Assembly (NCBI GenBank): GCA_018376135.1
Contig: JAHABX010000022.1
Coordinates: forward strand, 1 to 59,065
Reading direction: 5' to 3'
DNA: 59,065 bases
DNA from: Clostridiales bacterium
GTDB lineage: Bacteria; Bacillota; Clostridia; Lachnospirales; Lachnospiraceae
Positions within the stretch are counted from its first letter, which is position 1. Every line of letters starts with the position of its first letter. A program made the translations under genes and the position numbers. Below are positions 40,204 to 48,124 of this stretch, in pieces. The notes under the pieces were generated by a model that saw nothing but the letters and a program-made list of their open reading frames with translations, was not told where the DNA came from and made no database searches.

Positions 40204-41511
40204 ATGATACTAGAGATGAAAAGCGCCCTGGAGGACCTGAAAAGAGGGGAACGCCAGGGATATCGAAAAATATTTGATGCGGCATGCAGTGAAGTCTACT
40301 GCAGAAGCCTTTTGATTCTTCAGAAGGAAGAACGGGCAAAGGGATTTATGAAGGAGTTCTTCAGCGAACTGTTTGTCACGCTGGATCAGGCGGAGGATGC
40401 AGGGGATCTGGAGAGATGGCTCTGGCAGAGATATTATCAGAAGCTGCGCAAGCAGTATCATGTGCTTCTGGCAGAACAGGAGAAGGATGCTCCCTATGCA
40501 GGCGGTGTCCGGACTCTGGCGGAGATACCGGGTGCACTTCCGCTGCTTCACAGGATCATGCTGGTGATGTCCTGTATGGATCAGTTTACAGCAGGAGAGA
40601 TCTCGGCAGTGTTCGGGCTCGGAGAAGATAAGGTGAACGAAGAGCTTCAGAAGCTTCAGAAGGTGCTCCCTTCCCTGACGAAGGGGCAGCCGGAGAACAG
40701 AGAGGCTTATCTTGGAAGCTGGCAGACACTGCTTCTGGGTGCGTCCAGGAAGATCCTTGGAATGGGGACTGCGGTATGGGCAGATCAGCTGTATAAGGAA
40801 GCAGCGGCGGCAGCAGGGATTCCGGCAGAGCCGGCTCCCAAAAAGGAGGATTCCTTTGAATACTTTGTGGCAGATGTGGATCTGTCTGAGGTGAAGCCGA
40901 AGAAGAAACAGGCACCGGTAGTAGCAGAACCGGAAGACGAAGACGAGGATGACGACGACATCTATGACGAGGATGACGAAGATGAGGACGAGGAGGACTA
41001 TGAGGACGACCGTTATGACTGGGATCTGGAGGATGACGGACGGAAGATGGTGATCCTTGGAATTGTCCTTGCGCTGGTCATTGTGGCGCTGGTTGGCTTT
41101 GGCGCCATGAAACTTCTGAACCGTGGCGATGACGGAGAACAGACGCAGACGGAACAGGAGGAAGAAGGAGATGCTTCCCTGATCATCAAGGGAGATGGTC
41201 CGGATGATACCGAGGAGGAAGAGCCGTCTGCAGGAGAGGAGACACCTGAGGAGGAAGAATCGCCTGCAGAGGAGGAGCCGGAAGAGGAAGCTCCTGCTGA
41301 ACCGGAGACCATGATCATGGTGGTGAATGGAAGCTCCATCAATGTGCGCAGCGAGTCCAATACGGACAGCTCCGTACTGACCCAGGTGAACGAAGGAGAG
41401 ACGGTTGAGGTCCTTGGCGATCCGTCCCAGGAATGGGTACAGATCCGCTGTATTGATCAGAACGATGAAGAGGGCTATGTGAAGTCTCAGTACCTGTCAG
41501 CAGCAGAATAA
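40204..41511 (+). CDS. Membrane protein with sigma-like N-terminus, acidic linker and SH3 domain
   Basis: Unusual 435-residue protein. Residues about 1-170 are helical and resemble a sigma-70-type region 2/4 pair (YRKIFDAACSEVYCRSLLI, and LVMSCMDQFTAGEISAVFGLGEDKVNEELQKLQKVL, a region-4-like HTH). Residues 242-278 are almost all Asp and Glu. A single membrane helix follows (about 281-303, MVILGIVLALVIVALVGFGA). The outside part is a second acidic Glu/Pro-rich linker and then a bacterial SH3 domain (VVNGSSINVRSESNTDSSVL to the end). It looks like a wall-sensing transmembrane signal protein with a DNA- or RNAP-binding inner part; this is inference. Ribosome site TTAGGAG. It lies between gpmI and eno. 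Confidence 0.75.
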   Translation: MILEMKSALEDLKRGERQGYRKIFDAACSEVYCRSLLILQKEERAKGFMKEFFSELFVTLDQAEDAGDLERWLWQRYYQKLRKQYHVLLAEQEKDAPYAGGVRTLAEIPGALPLLHRIMLVMSCMDQFTAGEISAVFGLGEDKVNEELQKLQKVLPSLTKGQPENREAYLGSWQTLLLGASRKILGMGTAVWADQLYKEAAAAAGIPAEPAPKKEDSFEYFVADVDLSEVKPKKKQAPVVAEPEDEDEDDDDIYDEDDEDEDEEDYEDDRYDWDLEDDGRKMVILGIVLALVIVALVGFGAMKLLNRGDDGEQTQTEQEEEGDASLIIKGDGPDDTEEEEPSAGEETPEEEESPAEEEPEEEAPAEPETMIMVVNGSSINVRSESNTDSSVLTQVNEGETVEVLGDPSQEWVQIRCIDQNDEEGYVKSQYLSAAE

Positions 41512-41517
41512 GAATAT

Positions 41518-41564
41518 AAGAACCTGCTTATACTACTAAAAAAGTATAAGGAGGTTCTTTTTTT
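41518..41564 (+). terminator. Terminator-like hairpin holding the ribosome site of eno
   Basis: AAGAACCTGCTTATAC (41518-41533) pairs with GTATAAGGAGGTTCTT (41544-41559) with one G-G mismatch, then a run of seven T directly before the eno ATG at 41565. The ribosome site AAGGAGG (41548-41554) is inside the 3' arm. Folding would both end transcription and block translation. Confidence 0.85.
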
Positions 41565-42869
41565 ATGAATCGATATTTGCCGATTACTTATATTTACGCC
41601 AGAGAAATACTGGATTCCAGAGGCAATCCAACGGTGGAGGCAGAGGTGCTGCTGGACGGGGTGCATCAGGCAAGGGCATCCGCCCCGTCAGGAGCTTCGA
41701 CCGGACGATTTGAAGCGGTGGAGCTTCGGGATGGACAGGAGCGCTATCTGGGGCTTGGAGTGGAAAAGGCAGTCACTAATGTAAATACAAAGATAGCAAA
41801 TGTGCTGCTGGGAGAGAATGCGCTGAATCAGGGGTATATTGATCATTTACTGATCGATGCGGACGGTACGGAGAACAAGTCCAATCTGGGCGCCAATGCA
41901 CTGCTGGCTGTGTCCATGGCAGTGGCAAAGGCATCTGCCAAAGCGCTGGGACTGCCGCTCTATCAGTATCTGGGAGGCATTCGGGCGGATACCATGCCGG
42001 TTCCCATGATGAATATCTTAAATGGCGGGCGGCACTCTAAAAACTCTCTGGATTTTCAGGAATTTATGATCATGCCCGTCGGTGCACCGAGCTTTAAGGA
42101 GGGCATCCGCATGGGTGTGGAGGTCTATCACAAGCTGAAGCTGATCCTGGCGAAGGAGGGACTGACCACGGCAGTGGGTGATGAGGGCGGCTTTGCGCCG
42201 GATATCCGGGATGCAAGAGAAGCTTTCCTGTATCTGAAGGAGGCAGTGGAGGAAGCCGGCTATGAGCCGGGCAGGGATTTTGTATTCGCCATGGATGCGG
42301 CGGCAAGTGAGCTGGTGAATGAGAAGACCAACCGCTATGATTTCCCGGGAGAATCCCAGATGAACGGTCATAAGGTCAGCAGGACAGCGGAAGAACTGAT
42401 CGATTACTATGAAGATTTGATCGATACCTATCCGCTGGTGTCCATCGAGGACGGATTGTCAGAAGACGACTGGGAAGGCTGGCAGGAGATGACCCGACGG
42501 ATCGGGGATAAGGTACAGCTTGTGGGAGATGATCTGTTTGTGACCAATACAAAGAGGCTTTCCTGCGGGATCAAGCTCCAGGCGGCAAATGCGATCCTGA
42601 TCAAGGTGAATCAGATTGGAACACTGACAGAGGCATTTGATGCGATTCATATGGCACAGAAGGCAGGCTACCGTACGATTATATCACACCGCAGCGGTGA
42701 GACATCGGAGGATATCATAGCGGATATCGCAGTTGCCTGCGGTGCAGGGCAGATCAAGACCGGAGCGCCCTGCCGGGCAGAGCGGACGGAAAAATATAAT
42801 CAGCTTCTCAGGATCCAGGAGGAGCTGGGGGATCTGGCAGGGTATCGGAATCCCTTTGGAAGTGAGTAA
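41565..42869 (+). CDS. eno: Enolase
   Basis: Converts 2-phosphoglycerate to PEP. It has 434 residues. IYAREILDSRGNPTVEAEV opens the protein, SGASTGRFEAVELRDG is the mobile loop, VPMMNILNGGRHSKNSLDFQEFMI binds metal and substrate, SIEDGLSEDDWEGW and LVGDDLFVTN carry metal-binding acids, and ILIKVNQIGTLTEA and SHRSGETSEDIIADIAVA hold the catalytic Lys and the Mg loop. The usual HAGN-type His is Arg/His-substituted at GGRHSKNSLD (typical GGxHADNxxD), a possible variant of loop sequence. The ribosome site lies in a terminator-like hairpin, so expression is likely linked to the upstream transcript. Confidence 0.96.
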   Translation: MNRYLPITYIYAREILDSRGNPTVEAEVLLDGVHQARASAPSGASTGRFEAVELRDGQERYLGLGVEKAVTNVNTKIANVLLGENALNQGYIDHLLIDADGTENKSNLGANALLAVSMAVAKASAKALGLPLYQYLGGIRADTMPVPMMNILNGGRHSKNSLDFQEFMIMPVGAPSFKEGIRMGVEVYHKLKLILAKEGLTTAVGDEGGFAPDIRDAREAFLYLKEAVEEAGYEPGRDFVFAMDAAASELVNEKTNRYDFPGESQMNGHKVSRTAEELIDYYEDLIDTYPLVSIEDGLSEDDWEGWQEMTRRIGDKVQLVGDDLFVTNTKRLSCGIKLQAANAILIKVNQIGTLTEAFDAIHMAQKAGYRTIISHRSGETSEDIIADIAVACGAGQIKTGAPCRAERTEKYNQLLRIQEELGDLAGYRNPFGSE

Positions 42870-42886
42870 ACTGAATCCTCAAAATC

Positions 42887-42915
42887 AGAAGACTTGCACA
42901 GCAGGTCTTCTTTTT
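42887..42915 (+). terminator. Terminator of eno
   Basis: AGAAGACTTGC (42887-42897) pairs with GCAGGTCTTCT (42901-42911), one G-T pair, followed by five T. The same bases contain the -35 box of the maf promoter. Confidence 0.88.
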
Positions 42916-42922
42916 GTATAAT
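42894..42922 (+). promoter_or_regulatory. Promoter of maf-dtd inside the eno terminator
   Basis: TTGCAC (42894-42899), 17-bp spacer, TATAAT (42917-42922). The -35 box and spacer are the loop and 3' arm of the eno terminator. Confidence 0.7.
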
Positions 42923-42955
42923 CTAAGTATCTGAACGAGAAAAGAAAGGTACATT

Positions 42956-43546
42956 ATGGAGAAGATTATACTTGCCTCCGCTTCGCCGAGAAGAAAAGAG
43001 CTTCTGGAGCAGATCGGAGCGGCATTTGAGATCAGAAAGGCAGAAGGAGAAGAGGTCATTACCTCGGATATTCCGCAGGAGGTTGTAAAGGAGCTGTCCG
43101 GGCAGAAAGCGCAGGAAGTGGCAGAAAAAGCAGCGGGAACGGTCATCATCGGTGCAGATACCGTTGTGGCGATAGAAGGACAGATTTTAGGGAAGCCGAA
43201 GGACCGGGCAGATGCAGTGCGGATGCTGAAACTTTTGCAGGGCACAGATCATGAAGTGATTACCGGGGTGACGGTGATCCTGAAGGAGCAGGGGAAGCGT
43301 ATCTGCTTTGCAGAGGTGACGAAGGTGCATGTATTTCCAATGACGGATGCACAGATCAAAGCTTATGTGGAGAGCGGTGAACCCATGGATAAAGCAGGAG
43401 CGTATGGCATTCAGGGCAGATTTGCCGCATATGTGTCCGGTATTGAAGGAGATTATAATAATGTGGTAGGGCTGCCGGTGGGCAGGCTCTATCAGGAACT
43501 GCTGGCAGTGGGAGTGGATCTGACAGAAAGGACGAACATAGGATGA
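42956..43546 (+). CDS. maf: Maf-family nucleotide pyrophosphatase
   Basis: Hydrolyses non-canonical or modified nucleoside triphosphates; family members also affect septum formation. It has 196 residues. The N-terminal signature ILASASPRRKELLEQIG is followed by VIIGADTVVAIEGQILGKPKD (catalytic Asp) and GAYGIQGRFAAYVSGIEGDYNNVVGLP at the end, the standard C-terminal motif. Ribosome site AGAAAGGTACATT. It overlaps dtd by four bases (ATGA), a translationally coupled pair often seen in Firmicutes. Confidence 0.93.
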   Translation: MEKIILASASPRRKELLEQIGAAFEIRKAEGEEVITSDIPQEVVKELSGQKAQEVAEKAAGTVIIGADTVVAIEGQILGKPKDRADAVRMLKLLQGTDHEVITGVTVILKEQGKRICFAEVTKVHVFPMTDAQIKAYVESGEPMDKAGAYGIQGRFAAYVSGIEGDYNNVVGLPVGRLYQELLAVGVDLTERTNIG

Positions 43547-43995
43547 GATTAGTGATACAGAGGGTCACTCATGCTTCAGTGACCGTGGACGGCGAGACGC
43601 TGGGAAGGATCGGGAAGGGTTTTATGGTCCTGATCGGGGTGTCGGATGAGGATACGAAGGAAGTGGCTGACCGGATGGTGAAAAAGATGCTGGGGCTGCG
43701 TATTTTTGAGGATGAGAACGGAAAAACCAATCTGGATCTGCATACGGTAGGGGGAGAGCTTCTTCTGATCTCCCAGTTTACTCTGTATGCGGACTGCAGG
43801 AAGGGCAACCGCCCAAGCTTCATCCGGGCGGGAAAGCCGGATATGGCAGAAAGCATGTATGAATACATCATTGAAAAATGCCGGGAGCAGGTTCCGGTGG
43901 TGGAACGGGGAGAATTCGGTGCAGATATGAAGGTGGAGCTTTTGAATGACGGTCCCTTTACAGTTGTGCTGGATTCGGAGGAGCTGTTTGCATAA
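43543..43995 (+). CDS. dtd: D-aminoacyl-tRNA deacylase
   Basis: Removes D-amino acids (and Gly from tRNA-Ala) from charged tRNA. It has 150 residues. MRLVIQRVTHASVTVDGE is the usual start, ISQFTLYADCRKGNRPSF is the SQFTL active-site motif (about 76-93), and GEFGADMKVELLNDGPFTVVLDS is the C-terminal GP-containing motif. It starts within the last codons of maf. Confidence 0.96.
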   Translation: MRLVIQRVTHASVTVDGETLGRIGKGFMVLIGVSDEDTKEVADRMVKKMLGLRIFEDENGKTNLDLHTVGGELLLISQFTLYADCRKGNRPSFIRAGKPDMAESMYEYIIEKCREQVPVVERGEFGADMKVELLNDGPFTVVLDSEELFA

Positions 43996-44091
43996 ACGGG
44001 AAATTCAGGCATATGCCCGCCGGCTGAAATATGGTTGAAAAGAACGTAAAATTATGGTAAGGTATAGATAATTATACAACTGAGGTGCGAT

Positions 44092-44787
44092 ATGAAACGT
44101 GTACTTTTAAAATTAAGCGGTGAAGCCCTTGCAGGGGAAAAACACACCGGATTTGACGAAGCTACCTGTATGCAGGTGGCAAAACAGGTAAAGACCGTAC
44201 TGGATGAAGGTATTCAAGTGGGGGTTGTGATCGGCGGAGGCAACTTCTGGAGAGGGCGTACCAGCGAGAATATCGACCGTACCAAATCTGATCAGATTGG
44301 TATGCTCGCAACGATCATGAACTGTATTTATGTATCGGAGATCTTCCGCAGTGCAGGCATGAAGACCAAGGTGTTTACACCCTTTGCCTGCGGTCCGATT
44401 GCAGAGCTGTTTACGAAGGATGCGGCTGTGGAATGTCTGGAAAATGGCGTAGTGACCTTTTTTGCAGGAGGAACGGGACACCCGTATTTTTCCACGGATA
44501 CCACCACGACTCTGCGTGCGGTTGAGATCGAGGCGGATGTGATCCTGCTGGCGAAGGCAATTGACGGCGTCTACGACAGTGATCCGAAGCTGAACCCGGA
44601 TGCGAAAAAGTATGACGAGATCCCGATCCAGTCTGTGATCGATCAGAAGCTGGGAGTGATGGATCTGACCGCATCCATTATGTGTATGGAGAACAGGATG
44701 CCTATGATGGTATTCGGTCTGAACGAAGAGAACAGCATCGTGAATACTGTTCAGGGCAGATTTTCAGGAACAAAAGTAACCGTATAA
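44092..44787 (+). CDS. pyrH: UMP kinase
   Basis: Hexameric bacterial kinase making UDP from UMP. It has 231 residues of the amino acid kinase fold. LLKLSGEALAGEKHTGFD opens the protein, VGVVIGGGNFWRGR, DQIGMLATIMNCIY, FFAGGTGHPYFSTDTTTTLRA (about 131-150) and KAIDGVYDSDPKLNPDAKKY follow. The start has CTGAGGTGCGAT in front. It begins the pyrH-frr-uppS-cdsA-dxr-rseP run, the conserved order in Firmicutes. Confidence 0.97.
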   Translation: MKRVLLKLSGEALAGEKHTGFDEATCMQVAKQVKTVLDEGIQVGVVIGGGNFWRGRTSENIDRTKSDQIGMLATIMNCIYVSEIFRSAGMKTKVFTPFACGPIAELFTKDAAVECLENGVVTFFAGGTGHPYFSTDTTTTLRAVEIEADVILLAKAIDGVYDSDPKLNPDAKKYDEIPIQSVIDQKLGVMDLTASIMCMENRMPMMVFGLNEENSIVNTVQGRFSGTKVTV

Positions 44788-44804
44788 AGGGAGGAACAAT
44801 AGAC

Positions 44805-45359
44805 ATGGAAGAAAGATTACAGCCATACGAGACTAAGATGAGCAAATCCTACGATGCATTACAGAGAGAGTACGGAGCGATCCGGGCGGGACGTGCGAAT
44901 CCGCATGTACTGGACAGGATCAAGGTAGATTACTATGGAACTCCGACCCCTCTTCAGCAGGTAGGCAATATTTCTGTTCCGGAGGCACGCATCATTCAGA
45001 TCCAGCCATGGGAGAAGAAGATGATCCGTGAGATCGAGAAGGCGATCATGACTTCTGATCTGGGCATCAATCCGACTAACGATGGTTCGATTATCCGTCT
45101 GGTATTTCCGGAGCTGACAGAGGAACGCCGTAAAGCGCTGGCGAAGGATGTGAAGAAGAAGGGTGATGAGGCAAAGGTTGCGATCCGTAATATCCGCCGT
45201 GATGCCAATGAAAACTTCAAGAAGATGAATAAGAACAATGAACTGACCGAGGATGATCAGAAGGATCTGGAGACCAAGATCCAGAAGCTTACGGACAAAT
45301 ACATTGCAGATATCGACAAAGCAATCGATGAGAAGACGAAGGAGATTATGACCGTATAA
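44805..45359 (+). CDS. frr: Ribosome recycling factor
   Basis: Splits post-termination ribosomes together with EF-G. It has 184 residues, the usual 185. AIRAGRANPHVLDRIKVDYYGTPTPLQQVGNISVPEAR (in part) gives the conserved RxGRAxP and YYG motifs, followed by WEKKMIREIEKAI, LTEERRKALAKDVKKKGDEA and a helical C-terminus. The start at 44805 follows AGGGAGGAACAATAGAC, 17 bases after the pyrH stop. The open frame starts upstream in pyrH but that part is antiparallel noise. Confidence 0.97.
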   Translation: MEERLQPYETKMSKSYDALQREYGAIRAGRANPHVLDRIKVDYYGTPTPLQQVGNISVPEARIIQIQPWEKKMIREIEKAIMTSDLGINPTNDGSIIRLVFPELTEERRKALAKDVKKKGDEAKVAIRNIRRDANENFKKMNKNNELTEDDQKDLETKIQKLTDKYIADIDKAIDEKTKEIMTV

Positions 45360-45380
45360 TCATCAAGGAGACCGAAGATA

Positions 45381-45412
45381 AGGCAGGTGCAGCGCGCATC
45401 TGCCTGTTTCTT
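45381..45412 (+). terminator. Weak terminator or attenuator between frr and uppS
   Basis: AGGCAGGTGC (45381-45390) pairs with GCATCTGCCT (45396-45405), one G-T pair, followed by GTTTCTT. The tail is short, so it may only reduce readthrough inside the operon. Confidence 0.5.
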
Positions 45413-45443
45413 GACTTACAGGAAAACCGAAGGAGGCTTACCT

Positions 45444-46154
45444 ATGAAGATTCCGCAGCATGTAGCGATCATTCTGGACGGAAACGGACGCTGGGCGAAA
45501 GCAAAGGGAATGCCCCGCAATTACGGGCATGTGCAGGGAGCAAAGAACGTGGAGCGTATCTGTGAGGATGCATGGAAGATGGGGATCAAATATCTGACCG
45601 TGTATGCATTTTCTACAGAGAACTGGAAACGCTCAAAAGAGGAAGTGGATGCGCTGATGACACTTCTGCGCAACTATATGAAGACCTGTGTAAAGACTGC
45701 CAGGAAAAATCACATGTGTGTGCGTGTGATTGGAGACAAGACCGGACTTGCACCGGATATTCAGGAAAGCATTGCTGCTCTGGAGAGAGAATCTGCCGAT
45801 CAGGACGGACTGAATTTTACCATTGCCATCAACTATGGCAGCAGAGATGAGATCTGCCGTGCAGTGAGGAAGATCGCTTCGGATGGAATCCGTTCGGAGG
45901 ATATTACGGAGGAAGTGATCTCAGATTATCTGGACACGGCAGGTATCCCGGATCCGGATCTTTTGATCCGTACTAGCGGAGAGCTTCGTCTGTCCAATTA
46001 TCTGATGTGGCAGCTGGCATATACGGAGTTTTATTTTACCGATGTGCCCTGGCCGGATTTTGACAGGGAAGAGCTCACAAAAGCGATTAAAAAGTATAAT
46101 CAGAGAGACCGCCGGTATGGCGGGGTGAAGGAAGAGCCGGAGGAGGAATCCTGA
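45444..46154 (+). CDS. uppS: Isoprenyl (undecaprenyl) diphosphate synthase
   Basis: cis-Prenyltransferase making the C55 lipid carrier for wall synthesis. It has 236 residues. HVAIILDGNGRWAKAKGMPRNYGH is the N-terminal signature with the catalytic Asp, YAFSTENWKRSKEEV and INYGSRDEICRAV follow, and the C-terminus has DPDLLIRTSGELRLSNYLMWQLAYTEF (in part). The start at 45444 follows AAGGAGGCTTACCT. Its stop overlaps the cdsA start by one base. Confidence 0.96.
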   Translation: MKIPQHVAIILDGNGRWAKAKGMPRNYGHVQGAKNVERICEDAWKMGIKYLTVYAFSTENWKRSKEEVDALMTLLRNYMKTCVKTARKNHMCVRVIGDKTGLAPDIQESIAALERESADQDGLNFTIAINYGSRDEICRAVRKIASDGIRSEDITEEVISDYLDTAGIPDPDLLIRTSGELRLSNYLMWQLAYTEFYFTDVPWPDFDREELTKAIKKYNQRDRRYGGVKEEPEEES

Positions 46155-46963
46155 TGAAATCATTTTTGACAAGGCTTTTAAGCGGAATCATTCTGGTGGC
46201 GCTGATCTTTGCAACCTGCTGGTACGGAGGAGGGCTTCTGTGGCTGTTCCTGCTTCTGATCGGTTATATTGGACAGATGGAGTTCTATAAGGTATTCGGC
46301 ATTCAGGATAAAAGTCCCGGGTTTGCAGGGTATCTGGGAACGGCATTGTGGATGATGGGAGTCCATGTGGCATCAGGCGGGGGGCTTACGGCAAAGACAG
46401 AGGGAATGTGGCTGATCCTGATGGTGGTATTTCTGCTGATCATGGCGGTATATGTATTTACATTTCCCAAATATGACACGCAGCAGATCATGGCGGCGTT
46501 TTTCGGCATTGTTTATGTACCGGTCATGCTGTCCTTTATCTATCAGACCAGGATGCTGGAGAGCGGTCTTCAGCTTGTGTGGCTGATCTTTTTCTGTTCC
46601 TGGGGATGTGATACCTTTGCGTACTGTACCGGGATGCTGCTCGGAAAGCATAAGCTGGCGCCGGTATTAAGTCCGAAGAAATCCATAGAAGGGGCAGTAG
46701 GAGGCGTGGCAGGCGCTGCCCTGCTGGGAGCAGTGTATGCAGGCATCATGACCGCTCCGGTTCTGGAATATGCCCTGATCTGTGCGGTGGGCGCGGTCGC
46801 TTCTCAGATCGGAGATCTGGCAGCTTCCGCCATCAAGCGGCAGCACGGAATCAAAGACTATGGCAGACTGATACCGGGACACGGCGGTATTCTGGACCGT
46901 TTTGACAGTGTGATCGTGACTGCGCCTATGATCTACATTCTGGCAGTGGCGCTGATCGGGTAA
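46154..46963 (+). CDS. cdsA: Phosphatidate cytidylyltransferase
   Basis: Makes CDP-diacylglycerol for phospholipid synthesis. It has 269 residues with about eight membrane helices. The family signature is at the C-terminus: LSPKKSIEGAVGGV (about 172) and QHGIKDYGRLIPGHGGILDR followed by FDS (about 235-258). It begins on the last base of the uppS stop (TGATG), a translationally coupled pair. Confidence 0.95.
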   Translation: MKSFLTRLLSGIILVALIFATCWYGGGLLWLFLLLIGYIGQMEFYKVFGIQDKSPGFAGYLGTALWMMGVHVASGGGLTAKTEGMWLILMVVFLLIMAVYVFTFPKYDTQQIMAAFFGIVYVPVMLSFIYQTRMLESGLQLVWLIFFCSWGCDTFAYCTGMLLGKHKLAPVLSPKKSIEGAVGGVAGAALLGAVYAGIMTAPVLEYALICAVGAVASQIGDLAASAIKRQHGIKDYGRLIPGHGGILDRFDSVIVTAPMIYILAVALIG

Positions 46964-46980
46964 ATGTAAGGAGAGAACGT

Positions 46981-48123
46981 ATGAAGAAGATAGCGATTCT
47001 GGGATCTACGGGTTCTATCGGAACCCAGACTCTGGAGGTGGCAAGAGAGAATAAGGATCTGGAGATCGTGGCTCTGGCAGCAGGCGCTAATGTGAAGCTT
47101 CTGGAGGCACAGATCCGGGAATTTCATCCGGCGCTGGTGGCTGTATGGACGGAGGAAAAGGCAAAGGAGCTGAAGTCCATGACGGCTGATCTGGATGTAA
47201 GGATCGTCTGTGGTATGGAAGGACTGCTGGAAGTGGCAGTCATGCCGGAGTCAGAGCTTCTGGTGACGGCGATCGTGGGTATGATCGGTATCCGTCCGAC
47301 CATAGCAGCAATGAAGGCAGGTAAGGATATCGCGCTGGCAAATAAGGAGACGCTGGTAACGGCAGGACATATTATCATGCCTCTGGCAGAGGAATGCGGT
47401 GTAAGGATCCTTCCGGTGGACAGCGAGCACAGTGCCATTTTCCAGTGCCTGAACGGAGAAAGCCGGACACAGCTTAGCAGGATCCTCCTGACGGCATCCG
47501 GCGGACCTTTCCGGGGAAAGAAAAAGGATGAGCTTAAAAATGTCCGGGTGGAGGATGCGCTGAAGCATCCCAACTGGTCTATGGGACGGAAGATCACCAT
47601 TGACTCTGCGACGCTGGTCAATAAGGGACTGGAGATGATGGAGGCAAGGTGGCTGTTCGGCGTGGAGCCGCAGGATATTCAGATTGTGGTACAGCCAAAG
47701 AGCATTATCCATTCCATGGTGGAATTTGTGGACGGAGCGGTGATCGCACAGCTTGGGACGCCGGATATGAAGCTCCCGATCCAGTATGCCCTCTATTATC
47801 CGGAACGCCGGTATCTGCCGGGAGAAAGGCTGGATTTCTGGAGTATGGGTCAGATTGCATTTGAGAAGCCGGATATGGAGAATTTCCCGGGACTTAAGCT
47901 TGCCTTTGATGCGGCTGCAGGCGGCGGAAGCCTTCCAACAGTATACAATGCGGCAAACGAACGGGCAGTGGCAAAGTTTTTGAACCATGAGATCGGATTT
48001 CTGGATATTCCGGAGATTATTGGAAGCTGTATGGCAGAGCACCGAATCATAGAGGCTCCGACGGTGGAGCAGATTCTGGAAACAGAAGCCGCAGCTTATG
48101 AAATGATTGAGAGCAGGTGGTAG
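46981..48123 (+). CDS. dxr: 1-deoxy-D-xylulose 5-phosphate reductoisomerase
   Basis: Second step of the MEP isoprenoid pathway. It has 380 residues. ILGSTGSIGTQTLEV is the NADPH motif, ALANKETLVTAGHIIM and LPVDSEHSAIFQCL carry metal and substrate sites, LTASGGPFRGK is the flexible loop, and MNPKI-type sequence appears as PKSIIHSMVEFVDG with late NAANERAVAKFLN. The start follows AAGGAGAGAACGT. It supplies isoprenoids for UppS. Confidence 0.97.
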   Translation: MKKIAILGSTGSIGTQTLEVARENKDLEIVALAAGANVKLLEAQIREFHPALVAVWTEEKAKELKSMTADLDVRIVCGMEGLLEVAVMPESELLVTAIVGMIGIRPTIAAMKAGKDIALANKETLVTAGHIIMPLAEECGVRILPVDSEHSAIFQCLNGESRTQLSRILLTASGGPFRGKKKDELKNVRVEDALKHPNWSMGRKITIDSATLVNKGLEMMEARWLFGVEPQDIQIVVQPKSIIHSMVEFVDGAVIAQLGTPDMKLPIQYALYYPERRYLPGERLDFWSMGQIAFEKPDMENFPGLKLAFDAAAGGGSLPTVYNAANERAVAKFLNHEIGFLDIPEIIGSCMAEHRIIEAPTVEQILETEAAAYEMIESRW

Positions 48124-48124
48124 A

